Origin: Alloprevotella tannerae
Lineage (GTDB): Bacteria > Bacteroidota > Bacteroidia > Bacteroidales > Bacteroidaceae
Reading direction: 5' to 3'
Assembly (NCBI GenBank): GCA_015259305.1
Contig: JABZGO010000001.1
Coordinates: 1-29,892, forward strand
DNA: 29,892 nucleotides
Positions within the stretch are counted from its first letter, which is position 1, and each line of letters opens with the position of its first letter. The translations under genes and the position numbers were made by a program. Below, in pieces: positions 24,191-29,892 of this stretch. The notes beneath the pieces were generated by a model. It worked only from the letters and a program-made list of their open reading frames with translations, searched no databases and was not told the origin of the DNA.

Positions 24191-24304
24191 TGATGCGGTG
24201 ATGCGGTTTGGACGGCCGGTGATGCGGTTTGGACGGCCGGCGATGCGGTTTGGGCGGCCGGTGGTGCGGTTTGGGCGGCCGGCGATGCGGTTTGGGCGGC
24301 CGGA
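24191..24304. repeat. 21-bp tandem repeat array, family A-like, locus 3
   Basis: Five units of exactly 21 bp begin at 24200, 24221, 24242, 24263 and 24284, preceded by a partial copy. The consensus is GATGCGGTTTGGRCGGCCGG plus one base. On the minus strand each unit contains CAAACCGCATC followed by a GC-rich tail, sharing the CAAAC core and the 21-bp period of the arrays at 1211 and 11135, though without their palindrome. It lies immediately upstream of the pgpH promoter. Confidence 0.92.
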
Positions 24305-24310
24305 AACACA

Positions 24311-24346
24311 ATCGCCGCGCCGGAGGACGAGCTTCAGCGCGGCGAT
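24311..24346 (-). terminator. Hairpin after the calycin-like gene
   Basis: ATCGCCGCGC (24311-24320) pairs perfectly with GCGCGGCGAT (24337-24346), with a 16-base loop. On the minus strand only TGTGTTT follows, so termination is plausible but not certain. It lies 20 bases from the stop. Confidence 0.55.
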
Positions 24347-24365
24347 GTATGGGTTTGGGGGCGTC

Positions 24366-24980
24366 TTAACGCAGAATTACTTTCTTGCCGTTGCGTACGA
24401 AGACGCCGCGTTTGGGCTCTCCTTGCACGGGGCGACCCAGCAGGTCGTAAAGTTTCGCGTTGCGGCGATCAGCCTTTACGTTTTCGATGGCTGAAGTTTG
24501 TTTTTTGCCGGCAAAACGCACGTAGATCGGCGTTCCGCTTCCGCCTTGGCCGTCGTTGAGCCAAACTACGTCGACGTCGATGCTGGCGCTGTCGCCTTGG
24601 ATAAAGCTATTGTCGCCGTTGAGCTTAACCGTAGCTTCTACAGCTCCGCCCATAAAAGATACATTCTTGGGCGCAGTCGTGGCAAACTTGATTTTGTCGC
24701 CTTCAGAATGGATACCCACTTGGTCAATCTCAATGTCGCCCAGTTCCATTCCGGCTGCGAAGGAAAAATTCTTGAGTGTGAAGCGCACGAGGTTTTCTCC
24801 GATGCGCTCAATGCTGATCGTCTGGTTCGGCAAGCCCGTTGCGGAGTCGTCAATCGGTGATCCGAGCGAAATAAAGAGCGATCCGGTGTACGTGCCCTCA
24901 GCTTTGGGCGTCAAATCTTCTGCTTTAATCGTCGCGAAGACGCCAACTAAAAGCAGCAAGGTGAGTAATGTTCTTTTCAT
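24366..24980 (-). CDS. Calycin-like domain secreted protein with a short C-terminal tail
   Basis: This 204-residue protein has a signal peptide (LLTLLLLVGVFATIKA, cleavage near residue 20). Residues of about 27-158 (GTYTGSLFISL, QTISIERIGENLVRFTLKNF, a MELGDIEI strand, TVKLNGDNSFIQG) fit the calycin-like family of Bacteroidales, a lipocalin-related barrel. Residues 163-204 form a separate tail with AKLYDLLGRPVQ and RGVFVRNGKKVILR, resembling the last strands of type IX secretion sorting domains but shorter. The protein may be surface-bound; the ligand is unknown. It follows the beta-barrel gene by 51 bases and may belong to the same transcript as PCMD and barrel. Confidence 0.75.
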   Translation of the reverse strand: MKRTLLTLLLLVGVFATIKAEDLTPKAEGTYTGSLFISLGSPIDDSATGLPNQTISIERIGENLVRFTLKNFSFAAGMELGDIEIDQVGIHSEGDKIKFATTAPKNVSFMGGAVEATVKLNGDNSFIQGDSASIDVDVVWLNDGQGGSGTPIYVRFAGKKQTSAIENVKADRRNAKLYDLLGRPVQGEPKRGVFVRNGKKVILR

Positions 24981-25031
24981 AATTTATTGTTGTCGTTAAA
25001 TGTCTTTGTTTTGTTTGCGGCCGTCTGATTT

Positions 25032-25853
25032 TTAGAATTGATAAGCAAAGCCCAAGTTGCCGTAGATGGGATATAGCGGAAAGGTGATGCTTTCAAAATC
25101 TGTCGGGAACAAACCATTGAGATTCCAATCCAAATTTGCCGTCACGCAAAGATGCTTGTAGGCGCGAAAAGTTCCGCCAATCTGCCAGCCCCACGCGAAT
25201 TTGCGCAGCTTGCGTCCGAAATCGTACGTCGCGTGCGAGACGTAGGCTTTTTCGCCCGTAGGATTGTGGTGCCGGATATAGCCATCGTACGCCTCGCCGT
25301 TGAAATTGCCTTCGAGCAGCAGGCTGAAATAGGGCCCGGTATTGAGTATCCACCGCGGCGATACGTCATAAGTCAGCGTGATCGGAACGGTGAGATACGT
25401 AGCTTTGTATTTCGTCATCACGTGTCCGGTCCAAGCACCCTCCATATAGCCCCCGTCGTCGGCCGTCATTTCCATGTGATAGCTTTTCACGTCGGCGCGC
25501 GTCTTCATCCCTTTATTTTCCAAGCGCAATGCGATATTGAGTCCGAAGGGTGAATGATCGAAGCGCTTATGTACCATGCCGGCGATCGAGAGGTTGAGTA
25601 GCGGATCATAGCCTTCGATTTTTCGAATCGAGCGTGGCATCGGGAGCGGCGCAGCACCGCCCATTGCGATACCGGCTCCGATCGAGACGTGCCACCCTTT
25701 GAGTGCGGCGCGAATCAGGTTGCGATCCGTGTCCTTTGCGTAGCGTTTTGAAGGCGCCGCGCCATTTACGTCAAGCGTATCTGCCGTCTGGGCCGAAAGA
25801 GAGCCGAAGAGCGTAGCGGCAAGTAGGGTGCAGAGTATAGAGCGTCTTTTCAT
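25032..25853 (-). CDS. Outer-membrane beta-barrel protein
   Basis: The start at 25853 (MKRRSILCTLL) overlaps the upstream stop as ATGA and gives 273 residues; an alternative start three codons earlier is less likely. A signal peptide ends near FGSLSAQ. The rest alternates aromatic and Gly-rich strands (WHVSIGAGIAMGG, LNLSIAGMVHKRF, YLTVPITLTYDVSPRWIL, NTGPYFSLLLEG, WGWQIGGTFRAY) and closes with YGNLGFAYQF. This fits porin-like outer-membrane barrels of the Bacteroidota PorT/OMP_b-brl family. Coupling to the PCMD lipoprotein suggests the two work together at the outer membrane; what they handle is not clear from sequence. Confidence 0.8.
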   Translation of the reverse strand: MKRRSILCTLLAATLFGSLSAQTADTLDVNGAAPSKRYAKDTDRNLIRAALKGWHVSIGAGIAMGGAAPLPMPRSIRKIEGYDPLLNLSIAGMVHKRFDHSPFGLNIALRLENKGMKTRADVKSYHMEMTADDGGYMEGAWTGHVMTKYKATYLTVPITLTYDVSPRWILNTGPYFSLLLEGNFNGEAYDGYIRHHNPTGEKAYVSHATYDFGRKLRKFAWGWQIGGTFRAYKHLCVTANLDWNLNGLFPTDFESITFPLYPIYGNLGFAYQF

Positions 25854-27001
25854 TGCTTCCACGTAATCTTAATATTGTCGATATAGAGTGTGGATCCGAT
25901 GGCGCCCTCAAAGAATGCGCCCTGCCGGCTCGACGTCATAACGATGGCGATGGCGTATCCGTTGCGCCGCATACGGCCGGCGTCAAACGACTTCCCATTT
26001 TGGTGGCGGAAGGGCGCGCTAAAGTGCGTCCATTGGTTGGGTTCGCCGGGGTTATCGAGCCTTGCTATGGAGACGATGCGCGGATTGCTCATCACATCAT
26101 CGCCCTGCAAGGATACGAAGTGGGTCGGATCGACCTCGTAGAGTACGGCATAAATGTCGCACGTATCTTTACGGCCCGCCAATACTTGACCGTTTTTGTC
26201 GGTCATCGCATTTCCCGCCTTATACTTATAGTATCCGCTGAGCGAAAGTGGCTCGCTCTTGACCAATTGGAGGCCAAAGCGCGTGGCTTTGAGCGGATAG
26301 AGCATCGCTTGGGCTACCTTAAACTCGCCAATAAACAAGTTGCCGGCGGCTATGGGCATCTTCACGCGACTGCCAAACGAGCCTGTGCTCTTCGTCTCCA
26401 GCTTTGCGCAGCGGCCCATCAGTCCGCCGTCGACGAAGGTTGTCGGGTAATCTTCCGGCGTGTGGGCCATGCCGGTCAGCGCAAAGCCCGCGTTGCCGCT
26501 GGCCCAGATGTTGGCGTTCAAGCTACCATCCGTTTGCGTTTGATACAGAATTTGATATTGCGTGCGCTCATCGTAGCCAAAATGCTCAAAGTCTGTGCTG
26601 TCGATGGGTTGCGGATCTTCAAAGCTCACTTTATATTCCTTTTCCCAAGCTCCGTCTTCAGAGACCACGACGTAAGTTTGAGGTGCAGTGAAGTCATGAT
26701 ATTCCGTCGCGTCAAAGGGGCGTTTGCCCGCAGCGTCCTTATAAAAGAGCCGGGCGCGCGGCGTGATGTGGAAAGCCGGATTCAGGTGCGTGCGGTCGGC
26801 ATTTTTACGCACCAAGAACGTAACGCTGTTGTTGCGAATCAGCGGATTGCCCGTAATAAATCCCGCGGGCTGCGCAGCAAGCCAAGTGCTATCGACCGCA
26901 AGAATGTCGCATTCTGCATTAGCGGCCTCTTCGCGGATGCAAGAGGTGGAGAAAAGGGCCGCGAGCAGCAAACATAAAGCGAAGGAAATGCGAATTTTCA
27001 T
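25850..27001 (-). CDS. PCMD domain lipoprotein
   Basis: This 383-residue protein has lipobox FSTSC with Cys21. Residues of about 30-130 form an Ig-like module found before PCMD domains (SVTFLVRKNADRTHLNPAFH, YHDFTAPQTYVVVSEDGAWE, KEYKVSFED). Residues of about 140-383 fit the PCMD (putative carbohydrate metabolism) domain: IWASGNAGFALTG, GRCAKLETKSTG, AAGNLFIGEF and a final GSTLYIDNIKITWK. The fold resembles carbohydrate-binding jelly rolls. It is the first gene of a two- or three-gene unit and is coupled to a beta-barrel gene by a four-base overlap. A clear promoter lies upstream. The ligand is unknown; glycan binding is a family-based guess. Confidence 0.83.
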   Translation of the reverse strand: MKIRISFALCLLLAALFSTSCIREEAANAECDILAVDSTWLAAQPAGFITGNPLIRNNSVTFLVRKNADRTHLNPAFHITPRARLFYKDAAGKRPFDATEYHDFTAPQTYVVVSEDGAWEKEYKVSFEDPQPIDSTDFEHFGYDERTQYQILYQTQTDGSLNANIWASGNAGFALTGMAHTPEDYPTTFVDGGLMGRCAKLETKSTGSFGSRVKMPIAAGNLFIGEFKVAQAMLYPLKATRFGLQLVKSEPLSLSGYYKYKAGNAMTDKNGQVLAGRKDTCDIYAVLYEVDPTHFVSLQGDDVMSNPRIVSIARLDNPGEPNQWTHFSAPFRHQNGKSFDAGRMRRNGYAIAIVMTSSRQGAFFEGAIGSTLYIDNIKITWKQ

Positions 27002-27024
27002 AAATTATATCATCATTCAAGTTG

Positions 27025-27054
27025 CAAAAGTAAGGCAAACGGCTTGATAGGCAA
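27025..27054 (-). promoter_or_regulatory. Promoter of the PCMD/beta-barrel operon
   Basis: On the minus strand TTG (27054-27052), 19 bases, then TACTTTTG (27032-27025) match the Bacteroidota pattern exactly. The leader would be about 15-20 bases. Confidence 0.75.
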
Positions 27055-27059
27055 AGGCT

Positions 27060-27495
27060 TTTCATCCTTTTTACGTATTTCTGAATGTCTTGCGTTGATC
27101 GCCGAGGGATCTGCACACTGCGGGGAAATGAGCAGGTTTGCAAAATAAGATTGCAGGACTTGATTTTGCTCTACGGCCTACTCCAACTTGGAGCTTGAAG
27201 CGTGGGGCGCGGATGCTTTTTGTCGTGATGAAAAGGGTTTGCGCTCACGATAAAAAAGGTTTGTGTTCGTGATAAAAAGGGTTTGCGCTCGTGATGAAAA
27301 ACGTCTGAAACCGATGCGAGGCCCCGTGCGGATTAGCGTTGTGCGTTTTGAAATCAATGTTTTATAGATAGATAATGCGTTGGAATCGTTAGGCAAAGCC
27401 TCAGAACCCTTGCGCAGGCTATGCGGGAGGGGCGCGGGCGCATTGTTGCTCTAAAAGCGTGCGTGCGCAGCAAGAAAAAGCTGCTCCTCGATAGG
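27060..27495. other. Intergenic region with family B array, no gene recognised
   Basis: This stretch separates the PCMD operon promoter from the SLC13 gene terminator. It holds the family B array at 27223-27303 and nothing else I can identify. Confidence 0.6.
27223..27303. repeat. 22-bp tandem repeat array, family B, locus 3 (inverted)
   Basis: Three 22-bp units begin at 27223, 27245 and 27267 with a partial unit at 27289. They are in the opposite orientation to loci 1 and 2: on the minus strand they read CGAGCGCAAACCCTTTTTAT plus CA and variants. One unit has CGAACACAAACC. The array lies about 170 bases upstream of the PCMD promoter and about 200 bases past the SLC13 terminator. Confidence 0.9.
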
Positions 27496-27532
27496 CAAAA
27501 AACCGACGCACGGAGAAATCGCGTGCGCCGGT
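27496..27532 (-). terminator. Intrinsic terminator of the SLC13 transporter gene
   Basis: ACCGACGCACG (27502-27512) pairs with CGTGCGCCGGT (27522-27532) with one G-U pair. On the minus strand it is followed by a T run (27501-27497). It lies about 65 bases after the stop. Confidence 0.85.
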
Positions 27533-27596
27533 TGCTTTATTATTTGGAGCATCGGCCGATTTCAGACGGCTGCGCCCAACGGCTGATCCGCTCTGC

Positions 27597-29498
27597 TTAT
27601 AGCGGGAAGAAGAGGGGGATGACCAAGAGCGAGGCGATCATCATAATAAGCTGGAGCGGGAGGCCCACACGTGCATAGTCGGCAAATGTATATCGGCCGG
27701 CCGTCATGACCATGGCGTTGGGCGGGGTGCAGATCGGCGTGGCGAAGACGGCACTTGCGGCCACGGCGGCCGTCATCATAAAGGCGTGGGGGTCAACACC
27801 CAGTTTGGCGGCTGCTTCCCAAGCGATCGGGGCTACCAGGATAGCCGTTGCCGAATTGCTTAAAAAAGTAGAGAGCAGCGAAGTGACGAGATAGACGCCT
27901 GCCAATACGCCGTAAGGGCCGAACGATTGGAGGCCGGTGACGATAGAGTCGGCTATGATCTTTGAAAGTCCCGTCTCGCTCAGTGCTACAGACATACTCA
28001 TCATCGCTGCGATGAGTACGATGCTCTCCCAACCTATGGCTCGATAGGCGGCATCGGCAGATCGGATGCAGCGCGTCAAGACAATGAGGACGCCGGCGGT
28101 AATGACGGACGTGACAGGCGCTACGCCGATCTGATCTGCAAAGACCATCGCGATAATCATCAAGATCATAATGATGCTGGCCAAGGGGGCTTTGTGGGTG
28201 AGCGGCTCATTTTCGGCTATATCTTGAGGGCGGCCGATCGTAACCCATTCGCGACGCTTTCGAGAAAGCCCTTCTATGCCGTGCCAATCACCGTGAACGA
28301 GGAGCATATCGCCCGTTTTTAATGGCACATCTTGGATTTCGTCGTATTCATATTCGTCGCCGCGCTTAATGGCTACGACGTTGACGCCAAAATTCTTGCG
28401 AAACTGCATGCCCCGTAGCGTTTGGCCGATGAAATGGGAGTCGGGCAGGAGCAGCATTTCAGCCATTCCCAGCTCGTAGAAGTCTAATTGGCTGTTCTCT
28501 TCATCTTGTTTGTCGTGGCAGATGGTGAGCGCGCAATGCTTGGCAAAGGCCTCGATGCTCTCCAGCTTGCCCACGGCGTAGAGCGTATCGCCGAGGCGGA
28601 AAATTGTATCGGGCAAGACGCCTTCTTGCAAGTGGGCATTGAAAAAAGCCGACTTTCTGGCGCGTCTTACTTCAAGTAAGCGGACGTCGTAACGCTGGTG
28701 GATCTCGAGCTCGCCAACGGAATGGCCCACGAGATGGCTCTCTCCTTTAATCTGTAAGCGATATATTTTGTTGTCGATCGAATATTCGTGGAGCAATTCG
28801 TTGAGCGACTTGTCGTCGTTTCCATCCTCGTCGCCCTTTCCCTTGGCCGAAAGCAAAAACTTGCAGAGCGGGTAGAGGCAGATCAAGCCCACGAGGAGCA
28901 GGACGAGACCAATCGGCGTAAATTCGAAGAAGCCGAAGCCCGGGCGCCCGTTGTCGCGGAGGTAACCATCGACAATCAGGTTGGGCGGCGTGCCGATGAG
29001 GGTTAAAATTCCGCCCATACTCGAGGCAAAAGCCAAAGGCATCATCAAGCGGGATGGATTTACGCCTGCCGTTTTGGCCATTGCGAGGACGATAGGTAGG
29101 AGCATGGCGACGGTACCCGTATTGCTGACGAAAGCGGCTACGACGGCAGTGACGATCATCACGACAAAGAAGAGGTTTTTCTCGCTGGTTCCGGCCAGCC
29201 GCAAAAAGCGACCGGCTATATATTTTGCCAAACCGGTCTGGAATATAGCACCTCCGACGACGAAAAGGAAGACCATGATGATGACGGCCGTGTTGGCGAA
29301 ACCGCTGAGCGCGGCCTTGGGCGTCACAATCCCGCAGAGCATGAGCGCAGCCATACAGCCGAGGGCGACAATGTCGGACCTGATTTTACCAATTAAGAAG
29401 AAAATGATCGTAACTAAAAAGATGAGGATGGTCAAGGCTTGGTGGAGCGTCTGCGTGTCGCTCCAAAGCTGCATCCAAAGGGAGGCAATGGTGTCCAT
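27597..29498 (-). CDS. SLC13/DASS family transporter with two RCK_C (TrkA-C) domains
   Basis: This 633-residue inner-membrane protein has a membrane part split by a cytoplasmic insert. The first half has VSNTGTVAMLLPI (SNT at 125-127) and LIGTPPNLIVDG (GTPPN at 169-173). The second half (about 436-633) repeats these as LSNSATAILVAPI and CTPPNAMVMTAG. Such paired motifs bind anion and sodium in DASS transporters. Residues of about 243-320 and 340-412 are two RCK_C domains (RLGDTLYAVG and KTGDMLLVHGDW endings), likely regulatory. Substrates in the family include sulfate, phosphate and dicarboxylates; the one used here is not decidable. It appears to be a single-gene unit. No confident promoter was found in the short AT-rich leader. 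Confidence 0.88.
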   Translation of the reverse strand: MDTIASLWMQLWSDTQTLHQALTILIFLVTIIFFLIGKIRSDIVALGCMAALMLCGIVTPKAALSGFANTAVIIMVFLFVVGGAIFQTGLAKYIAGRFLRLAGTSEKNLFFVVMIVTAVVAAFVSNTGTVAMLLPIVLAMAKTAGVNPSRLMMPLAFASSMGGILTLIGTPPNLIVDGYLRDNGRPGFGFFEFTPIGLVLLLVGLICLYPLCKFLLSAKGKGDEDGNDDKSLNELLHEYSIDNKIYRLQIKGESHLVGHSVGELEIHQRYDVRLLEVRRARKSAFFNAHLQEGVLPDTIFRLGDTLYAVGKLESIEAFAKHCALTICHDKQDEENSQLDFYELGMAEMLLLPDSHFIGQTLRGMQFRKNFGVNVVAIKRGDEYEYDEIQDVPLKTGDMLLVHGDWHGIEGLSRKRREWVTIGRPQDIAENEPLTHKAPLASIIMILMIIAMVFADQIGVAPVTSVITAGVLIVLTRCIRSADAAYRAIGWESIVLIAAMMSMSVALSETGLSKIIADSIVTGLQSFGPYGVLAGVYLVTSLLSTFLSNSATAILVAPIAWEAAAKLGVDPHAFMMTAAVAASAVFATPICTPPNAMVMTAGRYTFADYARVGLPLQLIMMIASLLVIPLFFPL

Positions 29499-29892
29499 AG
29501 TTGGGTGTTTTTTTACGTTATACCAATTTAAGGAGGTTTATTTGCGGCTAATATACGAAAAGAATGTATATGAAGGGTGAAAATGAAAGAAGATTCTAAA
29601 TTTTTCCTGCGTTTTTGTTAGTTTTTGTTGCGTTTGTGCGCGTTTTGTATCTATTTGTGCGGCGTTTTTTTCGGGCTGTGCGCCGACAGACTTTGGTGCG
29701 GGCGGCGGCGCGGCGGACTGCGCGGCGGTTTTGTCGGAGCGGGCTTTTGGCGCAACAAGGCCGCGTGGCCGGCAGGAAAGTCTCGCGCGCCGCAGGGTGG
29801 CTCTCGCGGCCTTCGCGACGCTTCGGAATCGATAGAAACTTGGCGGCGCGGCTTTTTCTCATTACCTTTGTCGAGTCATTATTATATATAGG
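29499..29892. other. Window-end intergenic DNA, no gene recognised
   Basis: The first 80 bases are AT-rich and should hold the SLC13 gene promoter, though no exact consensus is seen. Then comes a T- and G-rich stretch (about 29600-29680) and a very GC-rich stretch (29690-29850). Open frames here are highly basic and low in complexity, so I do not call them genes. The last 16 bases resemble the AT motif after oxyR. Confidence 0.5.

Noticed and set aside
24180..24494. Plus-strand open frame with MRFGRP repeats
   Set aside because: It translates the 21-bp array and then runs antisense into the calycin-like gene, and its composition is not protein-like.
25853..26977. Plus-strand open frame of 374 residues opposite the PCMD gene
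   Set aside because: It is a shadow of the real minus-strand lipoprotein, which has a lipobox, a promoter and a coupled downstream gene.
29596..29862. Basic 88-residue open frame at the window end
   Set aside because: It is made of low-complexity Arg/Lys/Thr/Ala residues from GC-rich and T/G-rich DNA, with no start signal or homology that I recognise.

Overview
The window reads as a chromosomal segment from a member of the Bacteroidota, most likely order Bacteroidales. The evidence is fimbrillin-type (Mfa-like) lipoproteins, a TonB-dependent outer-membrane receptor, DUF5689, PCMD, calycin-like and DUF3108 proteins, many lipoboxes, and several upstream sites matching the Bacteroidota promoter pattern TTG-N(19-21)-TAnnTTTG. 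GC content is moderate to high, with AT-rich promoter patches. A Porphyromonas- or Prevotella-like host is plausible, but the species cannot be fixed from the sequence alone. No tRNA, rRNA, CRISPR array, insertion sequence or phage gene was seen.

Layout. (1) 1-2401, plus strand: the 3' end of a large Ig-like (Big_5-type) surface protein, a coupled DUF3108 protein, a terminator, then pdxB (vitamin B6 synthesis). (2) 2558-10765, minus strand: five closely spaced genes, read from right to left. They are a lipoprotein with a fimbrillin-like domain fused to a DNA/RNA non-specific endonuclease, a fimbrillin-like lipoprotein, a TonB-dependent receptor, a DUF5689 lipoprotein, and an exported endonuclease/exonuclease/phosphatase (EEP) protein. 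The fimbrillin-like lipoprotein and the DUF5689 lipoprotein end in the same C-terminal module of about 165 residues. A near-consensus promoter lies upstream of the first gene. I read this as a candidate system for degrading extracellular nucleic acid and taking up the products. (3) 11494-12084: a small DUF4840-like lipoprotein. (4) 12491-14875: divergent tdh-like and kbl genes forming the threonine-to-glycine route. (5) 15438-19568: an oxidative-stress cluster, sod-ahpC-ahpF on the minus strand with oxyR divergent. (6) 19808-21295: cysS. (7) 21974-24088: a PgpH-type 7TM-HD phosphohydrolase. (8) 24366-27001: PCMD lipoprotein, outer-membrane beta-barrel and calycin-like protein. (9) 27597-29498: an SLC13/DASS transporter with two RCK_C domains.

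The intergenic spaces are unusual. They carry six short tandem arrays in two families. Family A has a 21-bp period with a CAAACGA core, palindromic in places, at 1211-1310, 11135-11255 and 24191-24304; each lies upstream of a gene or operon. Family B has a 22-bp period with consensus YGAGCGYAAACCTTTTTTAT, at 15088-15165, 21535-21634 and 27223-27303; two of the three lie between convergent genes. These arrays, the candidate nucleic-acid utilisation locus, the fimbrillin-nuclease fusion and the shared C-terminal module are the parts most worth a second look.
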